Source of the DNA: Leptotrichia hongkongensis
Lineage (GTDB): Bacteria; Fusobacteriota; Fusobacteriia; Fusobacteriales; Leptotrichiaceae
Assembly (NCBI RefSeq): GCF_041538065.1
Contig: NZ_JBGORW010000001.1
Span: forward strand, 248,001 to 312,000
Length of the DNA stretch: 64,000 bases
Reading direction: 5' to 3'
Of the stretch, positions 15,548 to 24,470 are shown piece after piece (positions within the stretch are counted from its first letter, which is position 1; each line of letters opens with the position of its first letter). The position numbers and the translations under genes are program-made. The notes beneath the pieces were generated by a model. The model ran no database searches. It saw only the letters and a program-made list of their open reading frames with translations, and was not told where the DNA came from.

Positions 15548-16480
15548 TTAGAATTTATCTAAATATGAGTATTTTCCATCAGAATCTTTCCAGCCTAATA
15601 TTTTTTCCAAATTTACATTTTGTGTTGATTGAATTATACGTTTTTTTATGTCTGGATTAGTTTTTACAAGCTGTGCAATTAAATCTTTTGTTTCACGGCG
15701 TTTGCTGGAAGTCTTTTCGGCAGCTACGGTACAGCCACAGTTCATTGGCAAGATACCGTTATTTCGTACCCATTTTATAATTGCTTTTTCTTCAACGTAG
15801 AATAATGGACGGATTAATTCTATCTCAAAATTATCGGACTTTAGTTTTGGTAGCATTGTTTCAAATTTTCCCATATAAAACATACTCATTAGAGTAGTTT
15901 CGATAACATCGTCAAAATGATGCCCAAGTGCTAGTTTGTTGCATCCAAGCGAAGTTGCTTTTGTGTAAAGGCTTCCACGACGCATTTTGGCACACATATA
16001 GCAAGGATAGTCTTTTGCAATTTTTTCTGCAACCTCAAAAATATTATCATTATAAATTTCACACGGAATATTCAAATGTTCTAGATTTTTTTTCAAATTA
16101 TTCAGATTGGCAGGATTAAATCCAGGATTCATTGAAATAAACACTAACTCAAAATTAGTTCTGCTGGCTCTTTTTAGTTCCTGAAACAGCTTTGAAAGCA
16201 AAAGGCTGTCTTTACCTCCAGAAATAGCAACTGCAATCCTATCGCCATCTTTTACCATTTCAAATTCCTTTAAAGCTCTCACAAAAGGAGTCCAAAGTGC
16301 TGAACGGTATTTTTTTTGAATACTTTTTTCAATAGTTTCCAGTGGCTGAAGTGGGACAGAGGGTAAAATTGTTTCACAGACTGCACTTCCAAGAGAAGTA
16401 GAGGCAATTTTGTCAGCATCTATTTCATTATTTATTGTATTTTTACTATCGAAACTGCTTTCGACATTTTCTAAATTCAT
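15548..16480 (-). CDS. TtcA-family tRNA sulfurtransferase (PP-loop ATPase)
   Basis: 310 aa. The PP-loop VAISGGKDSLLLSKL near residue 84 activates tRNA by adenylation. CYMCAKMRRG supplies the CxxC, and LALGHHFDDVIET and the late MNCGCTVA complete the iron-sulfur TtcA pattern (2-thiocytidine at tRNA position 32). The first 60 or so residues are an extra low-complexity extension. It could be a paralogous thiolase of this family with another substrate base. It is probably co-transcribed with the DUF4911 gene. Confidence 0.83.
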   Translation of the reverse strand: MNLENVESSFDSKNTINNEIDADKIASTSLGSAVCETILPSVPLQPLETIEKSIQKKYRSALWTPFVRALKEFEMVKDGDRIAVAISGGKDSLLLSKLFQELKRASRTNFELVFISMNPGFNPANLNNLKKNLEHLNIPCEIYNDNIFEVAEKIAKDYPCYMCAKMRRGSLYTKATSLGCNKLALGHHFDDVIETTLMSMFYMGKFETMLPKLKSDNFEIELIRPLFYVEEKAIIKWVRNNGILPMNCGCTVAAEKTSSKRRETKDLIAQLVKTNPDIKKRIIQSTQNVNLEKILGWKDSDGKYSYLDKF

Positions 16481-16600
16481 TATTTACAACTCCTTTTAAA
16501 ATTTGTGTCTTTATAGACTGTATCAAGTTTTTAGAAGATTGTCAAGTAACTTCGTTTTAAACTATACTCAAATCTATTTAAAACTGCTAAAAATTATATA

Positions 16601-16960
16601 ATACTAAACTCATTTAAATAACGAAATTATTATAAACTTTTTTAATAAAGGATGTAAACTTAATAATTTCAAATAATTAAAATATAATTTTCATTTTTTA
16701 AATAAAGTCTAGTATAAATAATTCGTCGGAGCATTTTTCTGTGGTGACAAAATTGTTTGAGCATAGCGAGTTTTTTGTCAGTGCAGAAAAATGTCGTAGA
16801 CTAGCCATAGGTTATTGCGGAGCAATCTTGCCACAATTTTGATTATTAGGATAAATCTTTACTGCAAGATAAGGTTTTGCGGCAATGAGCAATCCTGCGA
16901 AAATAAAAAAGAAAAAACATAGTAATATGAAAAAATATTTATTAATCAAAATATCTAAAA
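16601..16960. repeat. 360-bp intergenic repeat, copy 1
   Basis: Near-identical to 28616-28970 over almost all its length, including segments AACGAAATTATTATAAACTT, GAGCATAGCGAGTTTTTTGT and GACTAGCCATAGGTTATTGC. It contains hairpin II of the two-hairpin family at 16732-16793: arms CATTTTTCTG/CAGAAAAATG, inner arms TGACAAAA/TTTTGTCA, and a loop with the inverse of AACTCGCT. There is no ORF of note. The rest of 16481-17096 holds further AT-rich repeats only. Confidence 0.85.
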
Positions 16961-16999
16961 AATAATTCCTGTTTTTAAACGAGATTTAGTATAAATTTA

Positions 17000-17056
17000 G
17001 TATTTAAGTAAAATTATCACAATTTTTGAGTTCGATTTTAAATCGCTTTTACTATA
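17000..17056 (+). repeat. 60-bp AT-rich dispersed repeat (copy 4, diverged)
   Basis: It shares AAGTAAAATTATCA and TTTTTGAGTTCGATTTTAAA with the copies at 15101, 58512 and 63836, and ends in TTTTACTATA. It is the most diverged full-length copy. Confidence 0.55.
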
Positions 17057-17096
17057 AAATTGCTATATTTTTTGATAAAAATTTTGAAAACAAAAT

Positions 17097-17126
17097 TTGA
17101 TAAGAATATTGAAATTATGATATAAT
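17097..17126 (+). promoter_or_regulatory. khpA: promoter for khpA
   Basis: TTGATA (17097-17102) and a perfect TATAAT (17121-17126) lie 18 bp apart, about 50 bp before the gene start. Confidence 0.65.
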
Positions 17127-17177
17127 AACTTTAAGAAAATAAAATTTTAAATAAAAAAAGTGGAGGAAAGAAATAAA

Positions 17178-17420
17178 ATGAGCAAATATTTTGAAACTGT
17201 GGATTTCTGGGTTGAAAATTTATTGGATTCGACTGAAAGTTATACTATTGAAAGTAACGAAAAAGGTAAGTTTGTAGATATTACGATTAACGTTACAAAA
17301 GATGATATGGGAAAAGTTATTGGAAAAAATGGGAGAATTATTACAGCACTTAGAGTTCTAATGTCTTCAGTTGCAAAAAAAGATAGAAAAAGTGTAAAAA
17401 TTGAAGTTAAGGAAATGTAA
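17178..17420 (+). CDS. khpA: KH-domain RNA-binding protein KhpA
   Basis: 80 aa, a single KH domain. The GxxG loop is GKNGR in MGKVIGKNGRIITALRVLMS. KhpA pairs with KhpB (Jag/EloR) in many bacteria, binds many RNAs and affects cell elongation and sRNA function. I take ATG 17178; an in-frame GTG at 17160 lies within the ribosome site itself. In many genomes khpA sits between rpsP and rimM/trmD. Here it is separate, although rimM and trmD are elsewhere in the window. Confidence 0.88.
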   Translation: MSKYFETVDFWVENLLDSTESYTIESNEKGKFVDITINVTKDDMGKVIGKNGRIITALRVLMSSVAKKDRKSVKIEVKEM

Positions 17421-17571
17421 GCTTAAAGATTTGTTAAAATAATGTCAGTATTTATATGATAGCAAATAGTTAGAAATAATTATAAAAAATATTAAGAAAA
17501 TCAAAAAAAATACTGTATTAATAGAACTTTATAAATAACTAAAATTTTTATATTAATCAAGGAGCGGATTT

Positions 17572-17979
17572 ATGAAAACTTCTGATTTGAAAAAGAAGAG
17601 CTTTAAACTTCGAGTTTATTATTACGATACTGATAAAATGGGAGTTGTATACCATTCAAACTATCTAAAATGGATGGAAATGGCACGGACTGAGTATTTT
17701 AGGGATGTCTTTCCATATAAGAGTATGGAAGACATGGGATTTATTTTACCAGTAAAGACACTAAATATTGAATATATTAATTCTGCAAAATACGATGAAG
17801 AAATTGAAGTTTCTGTGAAAATTGAAGAAATAAACAATATTAAAATCAGATTTTCTTATGAAATGTACAATTCTGACGGAGTTTTAAAGGCAAAGGCTGA
17901 AACAGTAAATGTTTTTGTGGATGAAAACGGGAAATTGAAAAGAATTTCAAATGAGTTACTGGAAGAACTTATTAAATAA
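17572..17979 (+). CDS. hot-dog fold acyl-CoA thioesterase (YbgC/4HBT type)
   Basis: 135 aa. VYYYDTDKMGVVYHSNYLKW near residue 14 is the 4-hydroxybenzoyl-CoA thioesterase signature; its aspartate is the presumed catalytic residue. It should hydrolyse short-chain or aromatic acyl-CoAs. No tol-pal genes lie next to it, so the YbgC cell-envelope link cannot be shown. A clear ribosome site AAGGAG precedes the ATG. It lies between khpA and rpiB. Confidence 0.88.
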   Translation: MKTSDLKKKSFKLRVYYYDTDKMGVVYHSNYLKWMEMARTEYFRDVFPYKSMEDMGFILPVKTLNIEYINSAKYDEEIEVSVKIEEINNIKIRFSYEMYNSDGVLKAKAETVNVFVDENGKLKRISNELLEELIK

Positions 17980-18029
17980 AATTAAGACTATTAAATAACT
18001 TATTATTAAGAAGAAAAGAGGTTTTACAA

Positions 18030-18458
18030 ATGAAAATAGCGATTGGAAATGATCATGCAGGAGTAGAATTTAAGAATAAAATTATGAAGGAACTTAGAAG
18101 TAAAGGGTATGAAGTTGTAAATGTGGGAACTGATACGTTGGATTCGGTTGATTATCCTGATATTGCTAAGGAAGTTGGTAAAAAAGTTCTGGATGAGGAA
18201 GTTAACTTTGGAATTTTGATTTGTGGGACTGGAATAGGTATTTCTATTGCTGCAAATAAAATAAAAGGAATTCGTGCGGCTCTTTGTCACAATGAATATA
18301 CAGCAAAACTTTCAAGGCTTCACAATAACGCAAATATAATAGCATTAGGAGCTAGAGTTTTAGGAGAAGATTTGGGATTAGCATGTGTTGAAGCGTTTGT
18401 AAATACAGAGTTTGAAGGCGGTAGACACGCTAAAAGAGTCGGAAAAATAGAATTGTAA
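18030..18458 (+). CDS. rpiB: ribose-5-phosphate isomerase B
   Basis: 142 aa, typical length. It interconverts ribose-5-phosphate and ribulose-5-phosphate in the pentose phosphate pathway. KIAIGNDHAGVEFK, SVDYPDIA, the active-site cysteine in LICGTGIGISIAANK and RAALCHNEYTAKLSR are all RpiB features. It could act on other sugars such as allose-6-phosphate, but no allose genes are nearby. It is followed by a hairpin element. Confidence 0.95.
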   Translation: MKIAIGNDHAGVEFKNKIMKELRSKGYEVVNVGTDTLDSVDYPDIAKEVGKKVLDEEVNFGILICGTGIGISIAANKIKGIRAALCHNEYTAKLSRLHNNANIIALGARVLGEDLGLACVEAFVNTEFEGGRHAKRVGKIEL

Positions 18459-18498
18459 TTTAGAAAATATATTAAAAGATTCTAATTAAATTTTAGCG

Positions 18499-18708
18499 TT
18501 AAATATCCATCTTAAAGATTTTTATAATTTTAGTTTATTAAGTATTATAATTAATAATAGTTTTTGTAACGTAAGGGCATCAGACGCCATGCCCTTTTTC
18601 GCAATAGCAGTTTTTTAACATGTATAACTGGTTACTATTTAGAGATAATGGCGAAACGTTCTACGAACTATCACACTTAACGAAAAACTTTCTTATATGG
18701 ATATTTAA
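18499..18708. repeat. inverted-repeat-bounded intergenic element with CGCC-loop hairpin
   Basis: TTAAATATCCAT (18499-18510) and ATGGATATTTAA (18697-18708) form a perfect 12-bp inverted repeat around 186 bp. Inside is AAGGGCAT-CAGACGCC-ATGCCCTT (18573-18596) followed by TTTTC, which may also end rpiB transcription. The loop fits the CANNCGCC pattern of the hairpins at 12663 and 47050. No ORF is seen. The stretch 18709-18794 resembles 12885-12970 (an AT-rich repeat ending TTTAAATGGG). Confidence 0.55.
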
Positions 18709-18859
18709 GAATTAAATTTGGTTTTTTTAACAAAGTAATCCAATTACTTATTGTAGAATTTTGTTTCTGTTATTTAAATGGGGGTTAGTATTAAGCTTTT
18801 TCGAAGATTACTAAGGTTTGGTAAAACAAATATTATTATAAAATAAGGGAGTGATTTTT

Positions 18860-19201
18860 ATGTCAACAATTTTTAAAAAGATAATAGATAAGGAAATACC
18901 AGCAAATATTGTATATGAAGATGAAGAGTTCTTGGCTTTTCATGATATAAATCCAGCGGCAAAAGTTCATGTGCTTGTAATTCCAAAAAAGGAAATTAAA
19001 AATTTGGATGCGGCAACTGAAGAAGATGCTTTACTGCTTGGTAAATTGCAGTTGACTGTGGCAAAAGTGGCTAGAATTCTAGAATTGGATAAAGATGGGT
19101 ATAGAGTTATAACTAACATTGGGGACAATGGTGGACAGGAAGTTTATCATATTCATTACCATATTTTAGGTGGAGAAAAATTGCCAGTTACATTGAAATA
19201 G
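18860..19201 (+). CDS. HIT family nucleotide hydrolase
   Basis: 113 aa from ATG 18860 (ribosome site AAGGGAGTG). TIFKKIIDKEIPANIVYEDE and FHDINPAAKVHVLVIPKK are the usual HIT (Hint/HinT) opening. The histidine triad is in VYHIHYHILGG. Members hydrolyse adenosine phosphoramidates or related AMP-linked compounds. It is separated by 36 bp from the DKNYY protein gene downstream and may be co-transcribed. Confidence 0.92.
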   Translation: MSTIFKKIIDKEIPANIVYEDEEFLAFHDINPAAKVHVLVIPKKEIKNLDAATEEDALLLGKLQLTVAKVARILELDKDGYRVITNIGDNGGQEVYHIHYHILGGEKLPVTLK

Positions 19202-19237
19202 AAACAGTAAAATTTTCTAAAATTATGGAGGAAGTAC

Positions 19238-21424
19238 ATGAAAAGCAGACTTTCTAAAATTGTAATTTTTGTCTTTCTTGTGGCAAATCTGGGAATGGCT
19301 GAATATATAAAAAAAGATAATGCTGTTTACTATAAGGATGAAATATGGCAGGCAGATGAAAAAAAGGTAAATGATGCGGATTTTAAAACATTTGTAGAAT
19401 TGAATAAGATTTATGGGAAAGATAATAAAAATGTTTTTTATGGAGACGAAAAACTAGAAAATGCAGATTTTAAAACGTTTCAGGCAGTTGGAGAAAATAT
19501 TGGAAGAGATAAAGATAACCTGTATTGGTATAACCAAAAAGTAAAAATAAATCCAAAAGATTTTAAATTTTATAAAAATAAGGATAAAATAGTATATTTT
19601 AGAAATAATGGGAAAATATATGATTTAGAAGGATTAAATGAACTTAATGGAATTGAAGATGTAGATACTTTCGAAGTACTGGATGATGAATATTCAAAAG
19701 ATAAACATAATATTTATTATGATGGAGTAACTTTGTCTGATGTGGATATGGATACTTTTCAGATAATAATGCCAAATTACTACGCTAAAGATAAAAATAG
19801 CGTGTATTCAAGACATAAAAAAATTAAAGGGGCAAATCCAAAAACAATAAAAGTTTTGAATATTGCATATATAAAAGACGATAAAACTGTTTTTTCAGAT
19901 TTTTCTTTTAGTAATACACTTAAAAATGCAGACGTTAAGTCTTTTGAAGCATTAGGAGAATATTACGGAAAAGACAAAAACAATGTGTATTTAATGGGAG
20001 AAAAAATAAAAAAAGCCGATGTAAAAACTTTTCAGATAATTTCAGAAGAATCTTTTAATCACTATTCAAAAGATAAGAATAATGTTTATTTGGAAACATA
20101 CATTATAGAAGGAGCAGATCCGAAAACTTTTGAAATTATAAAAGAAAAACCAACTTATTCAAAGGATAAAAAGTATTTGTATTATTCTGGGAAAAAAATT
20201 GATGAAATTAGAGATGATTTAGAAAATATGAGTGCTGGAGTGCTTGATATTATAAGAAATGGAAACAGAATTTATGCTAATGGAAGTAGGCTTGATATAG
20301 AAAATCCAGAAAATTTTAAAATAATAAAAAATGATTATTACAATAATCCAAATATAATTTATGGAAAAAATGACAAAAATATATATGTAATTATAGGAAA
20401 TGGACAAAAAATTCGTAGTAAAGTAATAAAAGATGCGGACATAAACTCTTTTGAAATAATGGAAATTGGTGCATATTCACGAGATAAAAATAATATTTAT
20501 TTTACGTATTCTGATGTTGTGAAAATGAAAGATGTAGACAAAGACAGTTTTATTATCCGAGAACATGGCTTTTCACACGATAAGAATAGTGTTTATTTTT
20601 ATGGAAAAAAGATAGATGGAATAAGTCCAAAAGGATTTAAAATTGTTGATTTAGCTGTTAATTCTGGGGAGCCTGTAACATTTGCACTATTGACAGACAG
20701 TAAAAATTTATATAAATTTATTTATAAATTTGACGATGAAGAATATAATTTGAAAAAGCCGGAATTGGTTGTTATAACAAATGTAAAAGTGGATGCTCCA
20801 AGCTTTGAACTGATTAAATCATACACAGGAAGTTATTATAGGGATAAAGATAGTGTTTTTTATTATGATATTAATAAAAATGGACTTATAGAAGTCGAAG
20901 GTGCAGACAGAAATAGTTTTACTGAAATGGAAAATTATTTTGCAAAAGATAATAAAAATCTCTATTATCTTGGGAAACAAGTTAGAAATATAAGTTCAGA
21001 AGGATTAAAATTTGTTGGTCCAGATATTTTTAAAAATAAAAATGGTGTATATTTTTGGAAAGATGAAACTGGGACAGGAGATTATGAAATAATACCTTTA
21101 AATTTTGACAGTACTTCATTTGATATAGCGAATAAGGATACAAGTGATTATTTTAAAGATAAAAATGGAATTTATTATCTTGATTACGGTAAATTGTTAA
21201 ATTCGGAATCGAAGGACATCCAAAATGCCTTTATTAAACTTGAAGGAGTTGATATGCCAACATTTAAAGCATTTGGATATGGGTATTCCAAAGATAAGAA
21301 TAGAGTTTATTGTGAATATAAGGAATTTAAAGGGGTGGATGTGCCAAGTTTTACTGTCGTTCTGGAAGATGAGGGAGTTGTAGTTAAGGATAAAAATAGA
21401 ATTTATGAAAATGATTGTGAATAA
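19238..21424 (+). CDS. exported DKNYY-repeat protein
   Basis: 728 aa. The N-terminus KIVIFVFLVANLGMAEY looks like a cleavable signal peptide. The rest is a series of at least twelve degenerate units, each with a core like SKDKNNVYYNGKKI followed by DxxTFxxI, typical of DKNYY-family proteins. These proteins are secreted or surface-located with no settled function; repeats probably form a beta-rich scaffold. Unit spacing is about 40-50 residues. The repeat diversity suggests old duplication. Confidence 0.82.
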   Translation: MKSRLSKIVIFVFLVANLGMAEYIKKDNAVYYKDEIWQADEKKVNDADFKTFVELNKIYGKDNKNVFYGDEKLENADFKTFQAVGENIGRDKDNLYWYNQKVKINPKDFKFYKNKDKIVYFRNNGKIYDLEGLNELNGIEDVDTFEVLDDEYSKDKHNIYYDGVTLSDVDMDTFQIIMPNYYAKDKNSVYSRHKKIKGANPKTIKVLNIAYIKDDKTVFSDFSFSNTLKNADVKSFEALGEYYGKDKNNVYLMGEKIKKADVKTFQIISEESFNHYSKDKNNVYLETYIIEGADPKTFEIIKEKPTYSKDKKYLYYSGKKIDEIRDDLENMSAGVLDIIRNGNRIYANGSRLDIENPENFKIIKNDYYNNPNIIYGKNDKNIYVIIGNGQKIRSKVIKDADINSFEIMEIGAYSRDKNNIYFTYSDVVKMKDVDKDSFIIREHGFSHDKNSVYFYGKKIDGISPKGFKIVDLAVNSGEPVTFALLTDSKNLYKFIYKFDDEEYNLKKPELVVITNVKVDAPSFELIKSYTGSYYRDKDSVFYYDINKNGLIEVEGADRNSFTEMENYFAKDNKNLYYLGKQVRNISSEGLKFVGPDIFKNKNGVYFWKDETGTGDYEIIPLNFDSTSFDIANKDTSDYFKDKNGIYYLDYGKLLNSESKDIQNAFIKLEGVDMPTFKAFGYGYSKDKNRVYCEYKEFKGVDVPSFTVVLEDEGVVVKDKNRIYENDCE

Positions 21425-21460
21425 TTAAAGAAGTAAATTTAGAAAGTGAAAAAATAAAAA

Positions 21461-22231
21461 ATGAGAGATGTAATAGCAAGTCCAGATAACAAATTTTATA
21501 AATTGTTAAAAAAACTGGATAAAAAGAAGTATCGTGATGAAAACAGTATTTTTAAAGCTGAAGGGGAAAAGTTTCTGAATGAGAATATTAATTTTAATAA
21601 AATAATTGTAAAAGAATCGAAATTTGAATATTTTGATGAAAGATATGAAATTTCTAAGCATGATAATTTAACGATTTTGAAAGATAATCTGTTTGATGAG
21701 GTCTCAACGCAGGAAAATAGTCAAGGGATAATTTTTTTATATTCTAAAAATTTGAATACAATCGAGGATATAAAGGGAGATGTAGTAATTCTAGATGATA
21801 TTCAGGATCCGGGAAACGCTGGAACAATTATCAGAACAATGATTGCTGCAAATTTTCAAAATTTAATTTTGACAAAAGGCTCTGTAGATGTCTATAATCC
21901 AAAAACAGTACGTGCCACAATGAGTGGAATTTTCAAATTAAATATAATTTATGAAACACCTGAAAATATTGTAAAATTTTTGAATAATAAAAATTATTTA
22001 AAAATAGCGACTGCTTTACACGAAGATTCTATTTCCTATGAAAAAATAGAATTGCAAGAAAATAATGCGTTTATTTTTGGACATGAAGGTGGAGGAGTAT
22101 CTGATTATCTGATAGAAAATTCAGATATAAAGGCAATTATTCCAATTTATGGAAATATAGAATCATTGAATGTGAGTGTGGCAACAGGTATTTTTCTTTA
22201 TAAGATGAGGGAGAAATTGGAGAGTTTGTAG
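21461..22231 (+). CDS. TrmH/SpoU-family RNA 2'-O-methyltransferase
   Basis: 256 aa. It has an N-terminal substrate-binding domain and a C-terminal SPOUT knot. Motif 1 is LDDIQDPGNAGTIIRTM, motif 2 FGHEGGGVSDYLI, and motif 3 IPIYGNIESLNVSVATGIFL. This pattern covers RlmB, TrmH and TsnR-like enzymes that methylate ribose 2'-OH in rRNA or tRNA. The target base cannot be decided from sequence. The next gene starts 1 bp after its stop, so the two are coupled. Confidence 0.9.
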   Translation: MRDVIASPDNKFYKLLKKLDKKKYRDENSIFKAEGEKFLNENINFNKIIVKESKFEYFDERYEISKHDNLTILKDNLFDEVSTQENSQGIIFLYSKNLNTIEDIKGDVVILDDIQDPGNAGTIIRTMIAANFQNLILTKGSVDVYNPKTVRATMSGIFKLNIIYETPENIVKFLNNKNYLKIATALHEDSISYEKIELQENNAFIFGHEGGGVSDYLIENSDIKAIIPIYGNIESLNVSVATGIFLYKMREKLESL

Positions 22232-22232
22232 A

Positions 22233-22868
22233 ATGGAGAAGTTTATGTTTGATAATACAGAAAAATTGACAAAAAATAAAAAATATACTCAAGCTGAATT
22301 ATTTAAAATAGTTTTAGAAAATGAAGATTTGAGAGAAAAAACAGAAGCATTATTTGCATTGGACTTTAAAGAACTGGCATCGGTAAAAGATGAATATCCA
22401 GATTATGAATTTAATTTTGATGGAAAAGCTTTTGCAGAAGATGCTGGAGCTGGAGTTTATATTTTGCTGGAAGATGGCAGCATTGGATTTGTTTGTTTTG
22501 ATTTTCCGCTTGAGTGCGGGAGAATTGCTGAAAATTTGGTGGAATGGTTTGAATTGCTTTTAAATTGTGCTAATTTTTGGCGGAATTATGCCAATAGGGA
22601 ATATTTGGAAAATTTTGAACTGTTAGAAAAGGAAGTGGAAAAAGCTGAACCAGAAGGGCGAGAAAATTTTGAAGATGCTTATGGGGATGATATGCCGCCA
22701 TATTTTGAATTGCAGAAGGAATTATCAGAAAAGCTGGATATAAGAATATTCGACAATATTGCAAAAGATGTTTTACAAAGATTTTTTAAAACAGCAGAAA
22801 GAGAAACTAAATTTATGACAAAGTATGTTCCAGATGATGAAATTTCGGAAGACTTAATAAAGAATTAG
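22233..22868 (+). CDS. hypothetical acidic protein, possibly SUKH-like
   Basis: 211 aa, strongly acidic, with no signal peptide or membrane segment. I do not recognise it with confidence. The middle part (AGVYILLEDGSIGFVCFD followed by IAENLVEWFELLLNCANFW) is reminiscent of SMI1/KNR4 (SUKH) domains, many of which are immunity proteins, but the similarity is weak. It starts one base after the TrmH-family gene. An alternative ATG lies 12 bp further on. Confidence 0.6.
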   Translation: MEKFMFDNTEKLTKNKKYTQAELFKIVLENEDLREKTEALFALDFKELASVKDEYPDYEFNFDGKAFAEDAGAGVYILLEDGSIGFVCFDFPLECGRIAENLVEWFELLLNCANFWRNYANREYLENFELLEKEVEKAEPEGRENFEDAYGDDMPPYFELQKELSEKLDIRIFDNIAKDVLQRFFKTAERETKFMTKYVPDDEISEDLIKN

Positions 22869-22932
22869 GAAGAGAATCTATAAGAGTTAAATAGATTTAG
22901 AATATATTTAATTCAATCTTTTAGGAGATTAT

Positions 22933-23440
22933 ATGTTTTTATTTAATTCTTCAGACTATTGGAATGATGAAGAAAAAATGATAGTATTTAGAGAAATTAA
23001 TACAAAAATTTCAAAATTAACAAGTAAGATAAGAGAAATAAGTACAGAAATTTTTAGATATGATATTTACCCATTTTGAGTGTGAATTTTATTAGTAAAT
23101 AAAATAAGCAAGCAATTAGAAATATATACAGAATTAAGATAGAAATAAGTCATTTAGAAAATATGAAAGAATTTTAGAGAGCATGAATGAATTAAAAGAA
23201 AAATGTCTAGAAATGGACAAGTTGCTAAAAAAAGAAAATGTAAAAACTTGGGAGGGAATGTTTAAAAAATTTGCAGAAGAAATAGAAAAAAATAAAGAAA
23301 TTGATGAAATAAAAAGAAAAATAAGGCAATCAATGATTGGTGGAATGGGTTCTTTTAATGATTTAGTCTTACCAGATAATGAAGCTGATAAAAAACTGAA
23401 AAATTTAAGAAAAGAGTTATTTGAATTATTAATTTTGTAA
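22933..23440 (+). pseudogene. degraded small coiled-coil protein gene
   Basis: ATG 22933 follows TTAGGAG and encodes 48 residues (MFLFNSSDYWNDEEK...) before TGA 23077. The same frame continues past TGA GTG TGA as ILLVNKISKQLEIYTELR. A frameshift near 23136 then leads into DRNKSFRKYERILESMNELK, which joins the 85-residue open frame 23183-23440. Read together they make one charged, helical protein of about 165 residues with two stops and one frameshift. The pieces could instead be two short genes. Function is unknown. Confidence 0.5.
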
Positions 23441-23523
23441 AATTATGAACACTATAGGTGATAAATTGGTTACAGACTGTAATTGACTAGAATAAAAATA
23501 AAATATAGAAAGGTAAAATAGAA

Positions 23524-24447
23524 ATGTCGAAAAAAGAAATTTTTAAAATTGGATCACATGTGGGAATGAGTGGGAAAGATATGCTTTTGGGATCGGTTAA
23601 GGAAGCGGTTTCTTATGGATCGAATACTTTTATGATTTATACTGGAGCACCGCAGAATACACGGAGAAAGCCGATTGATGAGCTGAATATTGAGGCTGGG
23701 CTTAAACTTATGAAGGAGAATAATATTGATATTGACGATATTGTTGTGCATGCTCCTTATATAATTAACCTTGGGAATGCGATAAAACCTGAAACTTTTG
23801 AGATTGCAGTGCAGTTTTTGAGAACGGAGATTGAAAGGACAGATGCCATTGGAGCGAAAAGAATTGTTCTTCATCCAGGTGCTCACGTTGGGGAAGGTGA
23901 AGAAGTTGGAATTAATAAGATTATTGAAGGACTGAACGAAGTTTTGACAAAAGATCAGAAAACAACTGTGGCACTTGAGACAATGGCTGGAAAAGGTACA
24001 GAATGCGGAAGAAGTTTTGAAGAAATTGCAAAAATTATTGATGGTGTAAAATTAAAGGATAAACTGACAGTATGTTTTGATACTTGCCATGTTCACGACG
24101 CTGGATATGATATTGTGAATGATTTTGAGGGAGTTATTGAGCAGTTTGACAAAATTGTTGGAATTGACAGAATATCAGTAATTCACTTGAATGATAGTAA
24201 GAATGTGTGTGGTGCACATAAAGATAGGCATGAAAACATAGGATTTGGAAAAATCGGATTTGAAGTGTTAAATAAAATAGCACATTTTGAAAAATTTTCT
24301 CATTTACCTAAGATTTTGGAAACGCCTTATGTGGCTTTGAGCGATGATAAGAAGGCTAAAAAAGTTCCGCCATATAAATTTGAAATTGAGATGCTTAGAG
24401 CTGGGAAGTTTGATGAAAATGTGTTAGAAAAGATAAAAAATCAATAA
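23524..24447 (+). CDS. nfo: deoxyribonuclease IV (AP endonuclease)
   Basis: 307 aa TIM-barrel enzyme of base-excision repair that cuts 5' to abasic sites. The zinc-site motifs are visible: VVHAPYIINLGN, VLHPGAHVGEG, ALETMAGKGTE, CFDTCHVHDAGYD and VIHLNDSKNVCGAHKDRHENIG. All the metal-binding His, Glu and Asp residues appear intact. It is slightly longer than the usual 280 aa. A ribosome site GAAAGG precedes ATG 23524. The nitroreductase gene follows. Confidence 0.95.
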   Translation: MSKKEIFKIGSHVGMSGKDMLLGSVKEAVSYGSNTFMIYTGAPQNTRRKPIDELNIEAGLKLMKENNIDIDDIVVHAPYIINLGNAIKPETFEIAVQFLRTEIERTDAIGAKRIVLHPGAHVGEGEEVGINKIIEGLNEVLTKDQKTTVALETMAGKGTECGRSFEEIAKIIDGVKLKDKLTVCFDTCHVHDAGYDIVNDFEGVIEQFDKIVGIDRISVIHLNDSKNVCGAHKDRHENIGFGKIGFEVLNKIAHFEKFSHLPKILETPYVALSDDKKAKKVPPYKFEIEMLRAGKFDENVLEKIKNQ

Positions 24448-24470
24448 GTTTTTGGAAAGAAGTGATAAAA

